Source: Flavobacteriales bacterium
GTDB lineage: Bacteria > Bacteroidota > Bacteroidia > Flavobacteriales_D > Crocinitomicaceae
NCBI GenBank assembly: GCA_009926125.1
Contig: RFPM01000008.1
Coordinates: 1 to 37,393 of the forward strand
Length of the DNA: 37,393 nt
Direction of reading: 5' to 3'
Shown: positions 1 through 9,783 of the stretch, in pieces
How positions within the stretch are numbered: position 1 is the first letter of the stretch
Layout of the letters: every line of letters begins with the position of its first letter
Program-made: the position numbers and the translations under genes
The notes under the pieces: model-generated
What the model was told of the DNA's origin: nothing
The model's input: only the letters and a program-made list of their open reading frames with translations
Database searches by the model: none

Positions 1-252
1 TTAGACTACGGAACTATTGTTGAATCAATCAAAAAAACAAACCGCTGTGTGGTATTGGAAGAATCTTGGCCCTTGGCATCTATTTCATCCGAAATTGCTT
101 ATCATGTTCAACGGTATGCTTTTGATTATTTAGATGCACCAGTAATGCGTGTAACTCAATCTGACACGCCTTTTGCGTTTTCTCCAAGCTTAATTGATGA
201 AGCACTTCCAAACGTAAAACGTCTTATTGAGGCCATCAAGAAAACACTCTAA
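1..252 (+). CDS. pdhB: Pyruvate dehydrogenase E1 component, beta subunit (C-terminal 83 residues, 5' truncated)
   Basis: The reading frame is open from the first base of the window and ends with TAA at 250-252, so only the C-terminus is present. The segments VVLEESWPLASISSEIA and FDYLDAPVMRVTQSDTPFAF match the C-terminal transketolase domain of E1 beta subunits. The E-E-x-W stretch followed by the D-A-P-V-x-R-V block is typical of the family. The beta subunit works with E1 alpha in thiamine-diphosphate-dependent decarboxylation of pyruvate in the cytoplasmic pyruvate dehydrogenase complex. A branched-chain 2-oxoacid dehydrogenase beta subunit is the main alternative, because the tails are alike. 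The gene is followed at once by a rho-independent terminator, which separates it from the ribosomal cluster. Confidence 0.82.
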   Translation, partial: LDYGTIVESIKKTNRCVVLEESWPLASISSEIAYHVQRYAFDYLDAPVMRVTQSDTPFAFSPSLIDEALPNVKRLIEAIKKTL

Positions 253-276
253 AAAACTTGAATTATTTTATCCTAC

Positions 277-305
277 AAGCTCCTTTTGGAGCTTTTTTTA
301 TTTTG
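277..305 (+). terminator. Rho-independent terminator after pdhB
   Basis: A perfect 7-bp stem (AAGCTCC at 277-283, GGAGCTT at 288-294) closes a TTTT loop and runs into a T-rich tract to about 305. It lies 25 bases past the pdhB stop and before the rpsL promoter, so it probably ends the upstream transcript. Confidence 0.88.
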
Positions 306-373
306 GAAACTATCTGAAAAACAATTACTAAGACTTTTTTCAACAAAAAACTCGTTTTTTTTTCAATTCATAG

Positions 374-403
374 TTGCGTAGTAAATTAAAAAAGGTATCT
401 TTG
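374..403 (+). promoter_or_regulatory. Bacteroidota-type promoter of the str/S10/spc/alpha cluster
   Basis: TTG at 374-376 and TATCTTTG at 396-403 are separated by 19 bases. This fits the known Bacteroidota primary sigma-factor pattern (TTG at -33, TAnnTTTG at -7). Transcription would start near 409-411, giving a leader of roughly 48 bases before rpsL. It is the only promoter I see in the window with both boxes well placed, as suits a very strongly transcribed operon. Confidence 0.85.
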
Positions 404-407
404 CACC

Positions 408-426
408 CCTCAAAGTACGTTTGAGG
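408..426 (+). promoter_or_regulatory. 5'-terminal hairpin in the rpsL leader
   Basis: CCTCAAA (408-414) and TTTGAGG (420-426) form a perfect 7-bp stem around a 5-base loop. It begins at, or within a base or two of, the start site expected from the promoter, so the mRNA would carry a stem-loop at its very 5' end. No T-run follows, so it is not a terminator. Protection of the mRNA end or a ribosomal-protein binding site is inference. Confidence 0.5.
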
Positions 427-457
427 ATTAATTATTTATTTAAATTAAGAGTATTTT

Positions 458-835
458 ATGCCAACTATTCAACAATTAGTTCGCAAAGGAAGAACTGCGG
501 TAGTGAAGAAAAGTAAATCTGCTGCGCTTGATTCATGTCCACAACGTAAAGGTGTTTGTGTTCGTGTATACACGACTACACCAAAAAAGCCAAACTCGGC
601 AATGCGTAAAGTGGCGCGTGTTCGTTTAACGAACGGGAAAGAAGTCAACGCATACATTGGTGGTGAAGGCCACAATCTTCAAGAACACTCCCTAGTACTT
701 GTTCGCGGAGGAAGAGTAAAAGATCTTCCAGGAGTACGTTATCACATTGTTCGCGGTGCTGAAGATACAGCAGGTGTACAAGGAAGAAGTCAAAGAAGAT
801 CAAAGTATGGAACGAAACGTCCCAAGCAGAAATAA
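458..835 (+). CDS. rpsL: 30S ribosomal protein S12 (uS12)
   Basis: At 125 residues this is a full-length uS12. It lies at the decoding centre of the small subunit and controls tRNA-selection accuracy. The diagnostic block [18 protein letters not shown] starts near residue 40 and carries the two lysines (43 and 44) of the streptomycin-resistance region. The second conserved loop, [13 protein letters not shown] (residues 84-96), includes Asp89, the residue methylthiolated by RimO in other bacteria. Neither loop shows a resistance-type substitution that I recognise. The ATG at 458 is the natural start because the family motif [12 protein letters not shown] begins there. It is the first gene of the supercluster, directly downstream of the strong promoter. 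Confidence 0.98.
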   Translation: MPTIQQLVRKGRTAVVKKSKSAALDSCPQRKGVCVRVYTTTPKKPNSAMRKVARVRLTNGKEVNAYIGGEGHNLQEHSLVLVRGGRVKDLPGVRYHIVRGAEDTAGVQGRSQRRSKYGTKRPKQK

Positions 836-852
836 TTAATAAGCATTAGAAA

Positions 853-1323
853 ATGAGAAGAAGAAAAGCCAAAAAAATTGCGATTCTGCCAGATCCGAAA
901 TTTAACGATGTGGTAGTAACAAAATTTGTAAATAACTTAATGCTATCAGGTAAAAAAAGTATAGCATTTAGAATATTCTATGATGCAATAGAATTAATCA
1001 ATAAAAAAATTGAAGATCAAGAGGGTATTGATGTTTGGAAAAAAGCATTGGAAAATATTACGCCAATTGTCGAAGTAAAAAGTCGTCGTGTTGGTGGTGC
1101 AACATTTCAAATTCCTACACCTGTTCGTGATGAGAGAAAAGCTTCATTAGCTATGAAATGGTTAATTGGTTATTCACGAAAAAGAAACGAAAAAACAATG
1201 TCACAACGTTTAGCTTCTGAAATCATTGCTGCTTCAAAAGAAGAGGGAGCTGCATACAAAAAGAAAGAAGATACAACACGTATGGCTGAAGCAAATAAAG
1301 CGTTTTCACATTTTAGATTTTAA
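853..1323 (+). CDS. rpsG: 30S ribosomal protein S7 (uS7)
   Basis: At 156 residues this is a full-length uS7, which nucleates assembly of the 30S head by binding the 3' domain of 16S rRNA and lines the E-site. Typical blocks are the N-terminal MRRRKAKK, ILPDPKFNDVVVTKFVNNLM near residue 11, and the central VEVKSRRVGGATFQIP followed by PVRDERKASLAMKWL. The gene starts 17 bases after rpsL and ends 3 bases before fusA, so the three are surely co-transcribed. In enterobacteria S7 represses its own operon by binding the mRNA. I see no large structure between rpsL and rpsG here that would serve that role, as the gap is too short. Confidence 0.97.
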   Translation: MRRRKAKKIAILPDPKFNDVVVTKFVNNLMLSGKKSIAFRIFYDAIELINKKIEDQEGIDVWKKALENITPIVEVKSRRVGGATFQIPTPVRDERKASLAMKWLIGYSRKRNEKTMSQRLASEIIAASKEEGAAYKKKEDTTRMAEANKAFSHFRF

Positions 1324-1326
1324 GTA

Positions 1327-3432
1327 ATGGCAAGAGACCTTAAATATACACGTAACATTGGAATTGCTGCTCATATCGATGCAGGGAAAACGACTACTAC
1401 AGAACGTATTTTGTTCTACGGTGGTGTTAGTCACAAAATTGGAGAAGTTCATGACGGTGCTGCAACTATGGATTGGATGGAGCAAGAGCAAGAAAGAGGA
1501 ATTACAATTACTTCTGCTGCTACAACTTTAAATTGGAAATATAGAAATGAACTTTATCACGTTAACATTATTGACACTCCTGGACACGTTGACTTTACAG
1601 TTGAGGTAAACCGTTCTCTTCGTGTTCTTGATGGACTAGTATTCCTATTTTCTGCTGTTGATGGTGTAGAGCCTCAATCTGAAACAAATTGGAGACTAGC
1701 TAATAACTATAATGTTCCTCGTATTGGTTTTGTCAACAAAATGGATCGTCAAGGAGCAGACTTTTTAAAAGTATGTAAGCAAGTTAAAACAATGCTTGGA
1801 AGTCATGCACTTCCATTACAAATAAACATTGGTTCTGAAGATAATTTTCAAGGGGTTGTAGATCTTATTAACTTCAAAGGAATTACTTGGAATGAAGAAG
1901 ATTTAGGAATGACATTTCAAGAAATTGAAATCCCAGCAGATGTTATTGAAGAGGCAAGACAATTAAGAAGTGAATTATTAGAAGCTGTTGCTGAATTTGA
2001 TGAGTCTTTAATGGAGAAATTCTTTGAAGATGAAAATTCTTTAACAGAACGAGAAATTTTAAATGCTTTGAGAGCTGCTACAATATCTGGAAAAGTTGTT
2101 CCAATGATGTGTGGTTCTGCATTTAAGAACAAAGGAGTACAGGCAATGCTTGACATGGTAATGGAAATTCTTCCGTCTCCTATGGATATCGAAGGAATTG
2201 TTGGTATTAACCCAAAAAATGACCAAGAAGTATTAAGAAAACCATCATTTGATGAGCCTTTTGCTGGATTAGCATTCAAAATTGCAACCGATCCTTTTGT
2301 TGGTCGTCTTTGTTTTGTTCGTGCTTATTCAGGTAAATTAGCTGCAGGTTCTTATGTATTAAACACAAGATCTGGAGATAAAGAACGGATTTCTCGTATT
2401 TTTCAAATGCATGCTAATAAGCAAAACCAAATTAACGAACTTGGAGCTGGAGATATTGGTGCAGTAGTTGGATTTAAAGATATCAAAACTGGAGATACTT
2501 TGTGTGCAGAAAATGCACCTATTATTCTTGAATCAATGGTATTCCCTGAGCCAGTTATTGGATTAGCAATAGAGCCAAAAACTCAAGCAGATACAGATAG
2601 ATTATCTATTGGATTATCTAAGCTTTCTGAAGAAGATCCTACATTCCGTGTAAATACAGATGAAGAGACAGGTCAAACTATCATTTCTGGAATGGGTGAA
2701 CTTCATCTTGAAATTATTATTGACCGATTAAAAAGAGAATTTAGAGTTGAAGTTAATCAAGGTGATCCTCAAGTTGCTTACAGAGAAAATATATCAGGTA
2801 AAACTGATCACCGTGAAGTATTTAAAAAACAAACAGGTGGTCGAGGTAAATTTGCTGATATATTGGTTAAAATTTCCCCTCAAGATAATCCTGAAAAAAT
2901 TGGATTGGAATTCATTAACAGCATAAAAGGAGGTAATATTCCTCGTGAATTTATTCCTTCTGTTGAAAAAGGATTTAAAGATTCCATGAAAAATGGTGTT
3001 TTAGCTGGATTCCCAGTTGAAGCAATGAAAGTAGAATTAATTGATGGTTCATTCCACGCAGTCGATTCAGATTCATTGTCCTTTGAATTATGTGCTAAAA
3101 TGGCTTATAGAAATTCTATGAAGTTATGTAGCCCAGTTCTTTTGGAACCAATTATGAAACTTGAAGTTGTTACACCAGAAGAAAATATGGGTGATGTTGT
3201 TGGTGACTTAAACAGAAGACGCGGAATGATGCGTGGTATGGATGATAGAGCTGGCGCAAAAGTTTTAAAAGCAGACGTTCCTTTATCAGAAATGTTTGGT
3301 TATGTAACTCAATTACGAACGGTTACTTCAGGTAGAGCAAGCTATTCAATGGAATTTTCTCACTATGCAGATGCTCCTAAAAATATTGCTGAAGATGTAA
3401 TTTCAAAAGCAAACGGTAAAGTTTCAGCATAA
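1327..3432 (+). CDS. fusA: Elongation factor G
   Basis: This 701-residue GTPase drives ribosomal translocation and, with ribosome recycling factor, subunit splitting. All G-domain motifs are intact: G1 AHIDAGKT (residues 15-22), G2 RGIT (57-60), G3 DTPGH (83-87, with the catalytic His87) and G4 NKMD (137-140). Domains II to V follow over the expected length, including [14 protein letters not shown] in domain III and the GGRGKF-containing domain IV. The G motifs argue that this is the canonical EF-G and not a hydrolysis-defective paralogue such as Bacteroides EF-G2. It lies between rpsG and rpsJ, with no tuf gene after it, so EF-Tu must be encoded elsewhere. Confidence 0.98.
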   Translation: MARDLKYTRNIGIAAHIDAGKTTTTERILFYGGVSHKIGEVHDGAATMDWMEQEQERGITITSAATTLNWKYRNELYHVNIIDTPGHVDFTVEVNRSLRVLDGLVFLFSAVDGVEPQSETNWRLANNYNVPRIGFVNKMDRQGADFLKVCKQVKTMLGSHALPLQINIGSEDNFQGVVDLINFKGITWNEEDLGMTFQEIEIPADVIEEARQLRSELLEAVAEFDESLMEKFFEDENSLTEREILNALRAATISGKVVPMMCGSAFKNKGVQAMLDMVMEILPSPMDIEGIVGINPKNDQEVLRKPSFDEPFAGLAFKIATDPFVGRLCFVRAYSGKLAAGSYVLNTRSGDKERISRIFQMHANKQNQINELGAGDIGAVVGFKDIKTGDTLCAENAPIILESMVFPEPVIGLAIEPKTQADTDRLSIGLSKLSEEDPTFRVNTDEETGQTIISGMGELHLEIIIDRLKREFRVEVNQGDPQVAYRENISGKTDHREVFKKQTGGRGKFADILVKISPQDNPEKIGLEFINSIKGGNIPREFIPSVEKGFKDSMKNGVLAGFPVEAMKVELIDGSFHAVDSDSLSFELCAKMAYRNSMKLCSPVLLEPIMKLEVVTPEENMGDVVGDLNRRRGMMRGMDDRAGAKVLKADVPLSEMFGYVTQLRTVTSGRASYSMEFSHYADAPKNIAEDVISKANGKVSA

Positions 3433-3446
3433 TAAACTAAAAGAAA

Positions 3447-3752
3447 ATGAGTCAAAAAATTAGAATAAAATTAAAATCATACGATCACAACCTTTTGGAT
3501 AAATCGGCTGAGAAAATCGTAAAAACAGTAAAGTCTACTGGCGCAATTGTAAGCGGTCCAATTCCTCTTCCAACGCACAAAAGAATTTATACTGTATTGC
3601 GTTCTCCGCACGTAATGAAAAAAGCGCGAGAGCAATTTGAATTGTGTGCCTACAAAAGATTGCTAGACATTTATAGCAGTTCTTCTAAAACAGTAGATGC
3701 ATTGATGAAATTAGAGCTTCCAAGTGGAGTGGATGTTGAAATTAAAGTGTAA
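3447..3752 (+). CDS. rpsJ: 30S ribosomal protein S10 (uS10)
   Basis: At 101 residues this is full length. S10 is a head protein of the 30S subunit and, as NusE in other bacteria, also part of the NusB antitermination complex. The conserved [20 protein letters not shown] block (residues 37-56) forms the extended loop that reaches into the 30S head. The following KKAREQFE is also typical. It follows fusA after 14 bases, so str and S10 genes form one run. I see no long S10 leader of the kind used for L4 autoregulation in E. coli. Confidence 0.97.
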   Translation: MSQKIRIKLKSYDHNLLDKSAEKIVKTVKSTGAIVSGPIPLPTHKRIYTVLRSPHVMKKAREQFELCAYKRLLDIYSSSSKTVDALMKLELPSGVDVEIKV

Positions 3753-3771
3753 ATAAATTAATAACTAGAAT

Positions 3772-4386
3772 ATGCCAGGAATTATTGGTCGAAAAGTCGG
3801 AATGACTAGCATCTACAGTGCCGAGGGTAAATCATTACCATGCACAGTGATAGAAGCAGGTCCTTGTGTTGTAACTCAGGTTAAGACACAAGACAGAGAT
3901 GGTTACGAGGCCGTTCAATTGGGATTTGGAGAAAAGAAAGAAAAGAATACTCCAAATGCAATGAAAGGTCACTTTAAAAATGCCAGTACAACACCTAAAG
4001 CAAAATTGGTGGAGTTCAAAGGTTTTGATAACGTAACGATTGGTGATAAAATTGATGTAGCTATCTTCGCTGAAGGTGACTTCGTAGATGTTGTAGGTAC
4101 TACAAAAGGAAAAGGTTTTCAAGGTGTTGTGAGACGACACGGATTTGCTGGAGTTGGTCAAGCGACACACGGTCAGCACAATCGTCTTCGTGCTCCAGGA
4201 TCTATTGGTGCTTGTTCTTACCCTGCACGTGTATTCAAAGGAATGCGAATGGGTGGACAAATGGGTAACAAAAATAGAATGGCCTCAAACCTACAAATAT
4301 TAAAAGTAATTGCTGAAAAGAATATCCTTATCGTGAAAGGTTCAGTTCCAGGAGCAAATGGTTCAACTTTAACAATTAGAAGGTAA
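3772..4386 (+). CDS. rplC: 50S ribosomal protein L3 (uL3)
   Basis: A full-length uL3 of 204 residues, an early assembly protein whose long loop approaches the peptidyl-transferase centre. The start [15 protein letters not shown] and the loop containing [17 protein letters not shown] and then [18 protein letters not shown] and [11 protein letters not shown] are unmistakable. Gln in the GGQMGN segment is the residue methylated by PrmB in proteobacteria. The stop codon TAA at 4384-4386 overlaps the ATG of rplD by one base (TAATG), which suggests translational coupling. Confidence 0.97.
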   Translation: MPGIIGRKVGMTSIYSAEGKSLPCTVIEAGPCVVTQVKTQDRDGYEAVQLGFGEKKEKNTPNAMKGHFKNASTTPKAKLVEFKGFDNVTIGDKIDVAIFAEGDFVDVVGTTKGKGFQGVVRRHGFAGVGQATHGQHNRLRAPGSIGACSYPARVFKGMRMGGQMGNKNRMASNLQILKVIAEKNILIVKGSVPGANGSTLTIRR

Positions 4387-5012
4387 TGAAAGCAAAAATA
4401 TACGACGCAACAGGAACAGTTACAGCTAAATCTGTAACACTTTCAGACGAAATTTTTGGTATCGAACCAAATAACCATGCTATTTACTTAGATGTTAAAC
4501 AACACTTAGCGAATAAACGTCAAGGGACACACAAGTCTAAAGAACGAGCAGAAATTGCTGGATCTACAAGAAAAATAAAAAAACAAAAAGGAACAGGTGG
4601 AGCTCGTGCTGGTAGTGTAAAATCAGGAACACGTGTTGGTGGTGGAAGAATTTTTGGGCCACGTCCTAGAAATTACCACTTCAAATTAAACATTAAGCTT
4701 AAAAGATTAGCTCGTAAGTCTGCATTTGCCTTTAAAGCAAAAAATGACGCTATTCTTGTTATGCAGGATATCAATTTTGCAGAAGCTAAAACAAAAGATT
4801 TCAAGACATTAATTACTTCATTGAAATTAGACGATCAAAAAGTACTTTTTATTCTTGATGAAAATACAGATAATGTTTACTTGGCATCACGAAACCTTAA
4901 GAAAGTAAAAGTCGTAACAGCAGACTCATTTAATACCTATGATTTGTTGAATGCCAAAAAAATTATTTTAGCTGAAGGTGCAGTTAAAAAAATAGAAATG
5001 ATACTTAATTAA
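4386..5012 (+). CDS. rplD: 50S ribosomal protein L4 (uL4)
   Basis: A 208-residue uL4. The globular domain is interrupted by the long basic loop (about residues 43-98) that reaches into the nascent-peptide tunnel. The loop holds KKQKGTGGARAGSVKSGTRV and then GGGRIFGPRPRNY, the region linked to macrolide resistance in other species. It starts inside the rplC stop (TAATG) and ends 5 bases before rplW. In E. coli L4 autoregulates the S10 operon through a leader. No equivalent leader is visible here because rpsJ directly follows fusA. Confidence 0.96.
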   Translation: MKAKIYDATGTVTAKSVTLSDEIFGIEPNNHAIYLDVKQHLANKRQGTHKSKERAEIAGSTRKIKKQKGTGGARAGSVKSGTRVGGGRIFGPRPRNYHFKLNIKLKRLARKSAFAFKAKNDAILVMQDINFAEAKTKDFKTLITSLKLDDQKVLFILDENTDNVYLASRNLKKVKVVTADSFNTYDLLNAKKIILAEGAVKKIEMILN

Positions 5013-5017
5013 TCATC

Positions 5018-5314
5018 ATGCAGACAATTATAAGAAAACCTGTCATTACTGAGAAAGCTACCATGTGTAGTGAATCACTAAATCGCTTCACATTTGAAGT
5101 TGACAAAAAAGCAAATAAGTTAGAAATTAAGAAAGCCGTTGAGAAAATGTATGGTATCACAGTTGTTGATGTTCGCACAATGAATTATGGTGGTGGTGCT
5201 TCTTCTGCAAAATACACAAACAAAGGTGTTATTGAGCAAAAAAGTAAACAATGGAAAAAAGCGATAGTTTCTGTTGCAGATGGTCAAACTATAGATTTAT
5301 TTAATAATTATTAA
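5018..5314 (+). CDS. rplW: 50S ribosomal protein L23 (uL23)
   Basis: At 98 residues this is a typical uL23, one of the proteins ringing the exit of the peptide tunnel and the docking site for trigger factor and signal recognition particle. The signature I-I-x-x-P-V-I-T-E-K-A is at residues 4-14 (IIRKPVITEKA), and FEVDKKANKLEIKKAVEKMY follows. It is packed between rplD and rplB with gaps of 5 and 9 bases. Confidence 0.96.
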   Translation: MQTIIRKPVITEKATMCSESLNRFTFEVDKKANKLEIKKAVEKMYGITVVDVRTMNYGGGASSAKYTNKGVIEQKSKQWKKAIVSVADGQTIDLFNNY

Positions 5315-5323
5315 GAAAAGGCA

Positions 5324-6148
5324 ATGAGTCTAAAGAAATTTAAACCAACAACTCCAGGGCAACGTCACAAAGTGGCATTGGAATTTAAGGGGATAACAGC
5401 ATCGACTCCTGAAAAGAGTTTGGTGTCGAGCATGAAGAAATCCGGTGGTCGAAATAATGATGGTCGAATGACAATGCGATACATTGGTGGTGGCCACAAA
5501 CAAAAATACCGTATCATCGATTTCAAACGCGATAAGTTTGATATTCCTGCTACTGTTAAAACAATTGAGTATGACCCAAATCGTACTGCTAATATTGCTT
5601 TATTATTTTATGCTGACGGAGAAAAAAGATACATCATTGCTCCAAATGGAATGAAAGTTGGAGATCAAATCTTATCAGGAAAAACTGCAACGCCAAATAT
5701 TGGTAACGCAATGTATTTATCTGATATTCCTCTTGGTACTGTAATCCATAACATAGAATTGAAGCCTGGTAAAGGTGGTTCAATTGCAAGAGGAGCTGGA
5801 ACGTATGCGCAACTCAATGCACGTGATGGTAAATATGCAATTGTAAAGATGCCTTCAGGTGAAACTAGAATGATTTTAGTTACATGTATCGCAACTATTG
5901 GATCGGTTTCAAATTCAGAGCACAATTTAGCTGTTTCTGGTAAAGCTGGTCGTTCAAGATGGTTAGGGCGCAGACCAAGAGTAAGAGGTGTTGTGATGAA
6001 TCCTGTTGATCACCCAATGGGTGGTGGTGAAGGAAGAAATTCAGGAGGTCACCCAAGATCAAGAAATGGAATACCTGCAAAAGGATTTAAAACAAGATCT
6101 AAAAGCAAATATTCAGATAAGTTAATTATTGAAAGAAGAAAAAAATAG
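5324..6148 (+). CDS. rplB: 50S ribosomal protein L2 (uL2)
   Basis: A full-length uL2 of 274 residues, needed for subunit association and peptidyl-transferase activity. The N-terminal [11 protein letters not shown], the central [19 protein letters not shown] and the C-terminal [19 protein letters not shown] are present. The histidine of HPMGGGEG (about residue 230, equivalent to E. coli His229) is conserved. The gene starts 9 bases after rplW and stops 3 bases before rpsS. Confidence 0.98.
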   Translation: MSLKKFKPTTPGQRHKVALEFKGITASTPEKSLVSSMKKSGGRNNDGRMTMRYIGGGHKQKYRIIDFKRDKFDIPATVKTIEYDPNRTANIALLFYADGEKRYIIAPNGMKVGDQILSGKTATPNIGNAMYLSDIPLGTVIHNIELKPGKGGSIARGAGTYAQLNARDGKYAIVKMPSGETRMILVTCIATIGSVSNSEHNLAVSGKAGRSRWLGRRPRVRGVVMNPVDHPMGGGEGRNSGGHPRSRNGIPAKGFKTRSKSKYSDKLIIERRKK

Positions 6149-6151
6149 GAT

Positions 6152-6430
6152 ATGAGTCGTTCACTAAAAAAACCGCCTTTTGTTCATTATAAATTGATGA
6201 AAAGAGTTGATGATGCACAAGTTGCGAAGAGTAAAGCAGTAATTAAAACATGGTCGCGCGCATCTACTATTACGCCTGAGTTTGTAGGTTTAACATTTGC
6301 TGTACATAATGGAAATAAATTTATTCCTGTTTTTGCAACTGAAAATATGGTTGGTCACAAACTTGGTGAATTCTCTCCAACGAGAAACTTCCGAGGACAT
6401 GGAGGAAACAAAAAAGATAAAAAACGATAG
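6152..6430 (+). CDS. rpsS: 30S ribosomal protein S19 (uS19)
   Basis: At 92 residues this is a typical uS19, which pairs with S13 in the 30S head near the A-site. It begins [19 protein letters not shown] and contains the paired blocks [19 protein letters not shown] and [18 protein letters not shown]. It is separated from rplB by 3 bases and from rplV by 13. Confidence 0.97.
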   Translation: MSRSLKKPPFVHYKLMKRVDDAQVAKSKAVIKTWSRASTITPEFVGLTFAVHNGNKFIPVFATENMVGHKLGEFSPTRNFRGHGGNKKDKKR

Positions 6431-6443
6431 AAATTAGATACTC

Positions 6444-6839
6444 ATGGGAGCAAGAAAAAGGCTAAGAGCTGAAAGTATTAAGGAAAATAAAAAATCAATT
6501 GCGTTTGCAAAGTTGAATAATTCAAATATTTCACCACGTAAAATGAGATTGGTTGCAGATTTAATTAGAGGAATGGAAGTGAATAAAGCTTTAAATATTC
6601 TTCATTTTAATGGAAAAATTGCTTCGGTTAGCTTAGGTAAGTTGTTACGTTCTGCAATCTCTAATTGGGAGCAGAAAAATGAAGGAGCAGATATAACTCA
6701 AGAAAATTTAGTTGTTCGATCTATCGAAGTTGGTGGTGGAGCAATGTTAAAGAGAATACAACCTGCACCTCAAGGTAGAGCGCACAGAATTAGAAAAAGA
6801 TCAAACCATGTTACCATCGTAGTTGATGGAACTAAATAA
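6444..6839 (+). CDS. rplV: 50S ribosomal protein L22 (uL22)
   Basis: A 131-residue uL22 lining the peptide exit tunnel. The core starts around residue 22 with [19 protein letters not shown], and the tunnel hairpin and C-terminal strand are seen in [20 protein letters not shown]. The first 20 residues ([18 protein letters not shown]) are a basic extension absent from the shorter enterobacterial protein but common in Bacteroidota. The ATG at 6444 is accepted because it lies 13 bases after rpsS and no later methionine lies ahead of the core. Confidence 0.96.
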   Translation: MGARKRLRAESIKENKKSIAFAKLNNSNISPRKMRLVADLIRGMEVNKALNILHFNGKIASVSLGKLLRSAISNWEQKNEGADITQENLVVRSIEVGGGAMLKRIQPAPQGRAHRIRKRSNHVTIVVDGTK

Positions 6840-6849
6840 GTAGTAAGAA

Positions 6850-7584
6850 ATGGGACAAAAAACAAATCCAATAGGAAATAGATTAGGCTACATTCACGGA
6901 TGGGAATCTAATTGGTATGGTGGAAATGATTACAAAGACAAAATTGTTGAGGATGATCAAATTCGTAAGTACTTAAATGCTCGTTTAACTAAAGCAAGTA
7001 TTTCCAAAATAATTATTGAAAGAACTTTAAAACTAGTTACTGTTACTATCAATACAGCACGACCAGGAGTTATAATTGGTAAAGGTGGTCAAGAAGTTGA
7101 TAAACTTAAAGAAGAATTAAAAAAATTAACGAAGAAAGAAATTCAAATTAATATTTTCGAAGTTAAACGTCCGGAACTTGATTCTCGCTTAGTAGCAGAT
7201 GGCGTTGCAAGACAACTTGAAGCTCGTATTTCATTCCGAAGAGCAATTAAAATGGCAATTGCAAGTACAATGAGAATGGGAGCTGAAGGAATAAAAATAA
7301 AAATATCTGGTCGACTAAACGGCGCTGAAATGGCACGTTCAGAAATGTACAAGGATGGAAGAACTCCACTTCATACATTTAGAGCTGATATTGACTATGC
7401 TTTAGCAGAAGCACATACAACGTATGGCCGACTTGGTATCAAAGTTTGGATTTGTAGAGGTGAGGTTTACGGAAAAAGAGATTTGTCTCCAAACGTAGGA
7501 GTTTCAACTGCTGCAAACAATAACAATAGCAATTTTGCGAATGATCGAAAGCCTAATGCAGGTAAGAGAAGAGAGAGAAAATAA
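6850..7584 (+). CDS. rpsC: 30S ribosomal protein S3 (uS3)
   Basis: A 244-residue uS3, which forms part of the mRNA entry channel and its helicase activity. The start [14 protein letters not shown] is diagnostic. The type-2 KH domain carries its GxxG loop as GKGG at residues 77-80, and the C-terminal domain includes [14 protein letters not shown]. The last 24 residues are a low-complexity Asn- and then Arg/Lys-rich tail ([10 protein letters not shown] and on), which is poorly conserved in the family. Confidence 0.97.
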   Translation: MGQKTNPIGNRLGYIHGWESNWYGGNDYKDKIVEDDQIRKYLNARLTKASISKIIIERTLKLVTVTINTARPGVIIGKGGQEVDKLKEELKKLTKKEIQINIFEVKRPELDSRLVADGVARQLEARISFRRAIKMAIASTMRMGAEGIKIKISGRLNGAEMARSEMYKDGRTPLHTFRADIDYALAEAHTTYGRLGIKVWICRGEVYGKRDLSPNVGVSTAANNNNSNFANDRKPNAGKRRERK

Positions 7585-7610
7585 ATTAAGAAAGATATAA
7601 ATTAAGAGTA

Positions 7611-8036
7611 ATGTTACAACCTAAAAGAACAAAATTTAGAAGAGTACAGAAAGGAAGGAGCCGTGGATTATCACACAGAGGTTCAACAATTTCTTTTGGT
7701 TCATTCGCTCTTAAGTGTTTGGAGCCTGGATGGATTACTTCACGACAAATTGAAGCATCACGTATCGCAGTTACAAGACACATGAAACGTGAAGGAAAAG
7801 TGTGGATTCGTATTTTTCCAGACAAACCAGTTACATCTAAGCCTGCTGAAGTACGAATGGGAAAAGGTAAAGGAGCTCCAAGTCATTGGGTTGCTGTTAT
7901 CAAACCTGGACGTATAATGTTTGAAGCTGATGGAGTTTCTTACGAAGTTGCTAAGGAAGCATTGCGATTAGCAGCACAAAAATTACCAGTTAAATGCAAA
8001 TTCGTTGTTCGCAATGATTATGTTTTACCAGTTTAA
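7611..8036 (+). CDS. rplP: 50S ribosomal protein L16 (uL16)
   Basis: A 141-residue uL16, a late-assembling protein at the A-site that helps position aminoacyl-tRNA. It begins [19 protein letters not shown] and carries [20 protein letters not shown], then the strongly conserved [20 protein letters not shown] and [13 protein letters not shown]. The gap after rpsC is 26 bases, one of the longer ones in the S10 section, with no visible structure. Confidence 0.97.
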   Translation: MLQPKRTKFRRVQKGRSRGLSHRGSTISFGSFALKCLEPGWITSRQIEASRIAVTRHMKREGKVWIRIFPDKPVTSKPAEVRMGKGKGAPSHWVAVIKPGRIMFEADGVSYEVAKEALRLAAQKLPVKCKFVVRNDYVLPV

Positions 8037-8045
8037 AAAAGAAAA

Positions 8046-8240
8046 ATGAAACAAGTAGAGATTTTAAAGCTAACAAACGAAGATTTAAAAAGTCGCTTAA
8101 GTGATTTTCAAAATCAGTACGTAAACTTAAAATTAACGCATAAAATGGCTCCAATTGAGAATCCATTGAGAATAACAAGTATGCGTAAAGTTATAGCTAG
8201 ACTAAATACAGAATTAACAAAACGTTCGAATCAAGCTTAA
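8046..8240 (+). CDS. rpmC: 50S ribosomal protein L29 (uL29)
   Basis: At 64 residues this is a full-length uL29, a small helical-hairpin protein at the tunnel exit beside L23. The first helix starts with MKQVEILKLTNEDLKSRLSD. The second carries PLRITSMRKVIARLNTELTK, matching the family's N-P-x-R-I-R-x-x-R-K-x-I-A-R pattern. Position between rplP and rpsQ supports the call. Confidence 0.95.
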   Translation: MKQVEILKLTNEDLKSRLSDFQNQYVNLKLTHKMAPIENPLRITSMRKVIARLNTELTKRSNQA

Positions 8241-8261
8241 TGCTTGAAAAAATAAGCCTAA

Positions 8262-8519
8262 ATGGAAACACGTAATTTAAGAAAAGAAAAAGTTGGGGTC
8301 GTAATGAGTGACAAAATGGAAAAATCCATTGTTGTTTCTGTTGAGCGAAAAGTAAAACACCCGAAATATGGGAAATTCGTAAAGAAAACTACCAAGTTTA
8401 TTGCTCATGATGAGAAAAATGATTGTAACATTGGTGACACTGTTAAAATCATGGAAACACGTCCCTTGAGTAAAACTAAGAATTGGAGATTAGTAGAAAT
8501 TGTCGAAAGAGCTAAATAA
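8262..8519 (+). CDS. rpsQ: 30S ribosomal protein S17 (uS17)
   Basis: An 85-residue OB-fold protein that binds 16S rRNA early in assembly. It carries [20 protein letters not shown], then [20 protein letters not shown], and [20 protein letters not shown] near the C-terminus, all typical. It starts 21 bases after rpmC and ends 9 bases before rplN. Confidence 0.97.
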   Translation: METRNLRKEKVGVVMSDKMEKSIVVSVERKVKHPKYGKFVKKTTKFIAHDEKNDCNIGDTVKIMETRPLSKTKNWRLVEIVERAK

Positions 8520-8528
8520 AAAGGAGAA

Positions 8529-8897
8529 ATGATACAAACAGAATCCAGACTTTCAGTCGCAGACAATTCAGGTGCCAAAGAGGTGTTGTGTATTCGCGTA
8601 TTAGGCGGAACAAGGCGACGATATGCTTCAGTTGGTGACAAGATTGTGGTTACAGTAAAAAGTGCTATGCCGAATGGTGGAGTAAAGAAAGGTACAGTAG
8701 CAAAAGCTGTTGTTGTCCGCACTAGAAAAGAAGTTCGTAGAGCAGATGGTTCTTATATCCGTTTTGATGATAACGCATGTGTTATCCTTAATCAGACTGA
8801 TGAAATGAGAGGAACGCGTATTTTTGGACCTGTAGCCAGAGAATTAAGAGAGAATAACTACATGAAAATTGTTTCATTAGCACCTGAGGTGTTATAA
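8529..8897 (+). CDS. rplN: 50S ribosomal protein L14 (uL14)
   Basis: A 122-residue uL14, which sits at the subunit interface and is the binding site for the silencing factor RsfS. It begins [20 protein letters not shown] and contains [19 protein letters not shown] and [14 protein letters not shown], the classic family signatures. It opens the spc section with no separate promoter visible, so it probably belongs to the same long transcript. Confidence 0.97.
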   Translation: MIQTESRLSVADNSGAKEVLCIRVLGGTRRRYASVGDKIVVTVKSAMPNGGVKKGTVAKAVVVRTRKEVRRADGSYIRFDDNACVILNQTDEMRGTRIFGPVARELRENNYMKIVSLAPEVL

Positions 8898-8907
8898 TTA
8901 AATAGAG

Positions 8908-9228
8908 ATGCAGAAAAAGTTACATGTTAAAATTGGTGATATTGTTCGAATAATGAGCGGTGAATCAAAAGGTCAAGAAGGAAAAATACTTTCTATTGAC
9001 CGTAACAAAATGAGAGCAATTGTTTCAGGGGCAAATATGATCAAGCGCCATACGAAGCCAAGTGCAGCAAATCCACAAGGTGGAATTGAAGATAAAGAAG
9101 GTACAATTCATTTATCAAACCTTATGGTTTTAGTAAATGGAGTTGCTACCCGTACTGGCAGAAAAGAAAATGATAAAGGTAAATTAGTACGTTATGCAAA
9201 AAAATCAGGGGAGGTGATTAAATCATGA
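8908..9228 (+). CDS. rplX: 50S ribosomal protein L24 (uL24)
   Basis: A 106-residue uL24, an assembly initiator at the tunnel exit. The N-terminal KOW motif reads [20 protein letters not shown] and is followed by the conserved [18 protein letters not shown]. Its TGA stop (9226-9228) overlaps the ATG of rplE (9225) by four bases (ATGA), a sign of translational coupling. Confidence 0.97.
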   Translation: MQKKLHVKIGDIVRIMSGESKGQEGKILSIDRNKMRAIVSGANMIKRHTKPSAANPQGGIEDKEGTIHLSNLMVLVNGVATRTGRKENDKGKLVRYAKKSGEVIKS

Positions 9229-9776
9229 GTTACAAGCCAAGATTAAAAGAAAGATACAAGGGAGAAATTATTCAGGCCTTGAGAGATCAATTTGGATACA
9301 AATCTGTGATGCAAGTTCCAAGGTTACAGAAAATTGTTTTGAGCCAAGGTATTGGTGATGCAGTTGCTGATAAGAAAATTATTGAAAATGCAGCAGCTGA
9401 TTTATCTCGTATTGCTGGTCAAAAAGCAATTACTACTTTATCCAAAAAAGATATTTCAAATTTCAAATTAAGAAAAGGAATGCCGATTGGGACAAAAGTA
9501 ACTCTAAGAGGAGATAGAATGTATGATTTTCTAGATCGATTACTTGCAGTTGCTCTTCCAAGAACACGTGACTTCAGAGGAATCAATCCAAAAGGATTTG
9601 ATGGTAGAGGTAACTTCAATTTAGGAGTTAAAGAGCACATTATCTTTCCTGAAATAGACATAGATAAAGTAAATCGAATATTAGGAATGGATATAAGCTT
9701 TGTAACTTCAGCTGAAAGTGATGAAGAAGCAAAAGCACTATTAGATGCATTCGGTTTTCCATTTATAAAAAAATAG
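9225..9776 (+). CDS. rplE: 50S ribosomal protein L5 (uL5)
   Basis: A 183-residue uL5, which binds 5S rRNA in the central protuberance and contacts S13 across the subunit bridge. Typical stretches are [58 protein letters not shown] and [20 protein letters not shown]. The start overlaps the rplX stop by four bases. Confidence 0.97.
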   Translation: MSYKPRLKERYKGEIIQALRDQFGYKSVMQVPRLQKIVLSQGIGDAVADKKIIENAAADLSRIAGQKAITTLSKKDISNFKLRKGMPIGTKVTLRGDRMYDFLDRLLAVALPRTRDFRGINPKGFDGRGNFNLGVKEHIIFPEIDIDKVNRILGMDISFVTSAESDEEAKALLDAFGFPFIKK

Positions 9777-9783
9777 ATAAAAA

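Noticed and set aside
3835-4260. Long antisense frames over ribosomal genes (for example opposite rplC, fusA and rplN)
   Set aside because: They lie opposite highly conserved genes, have low-complexity or shadow-like translations, and carry no promoter or family signature.
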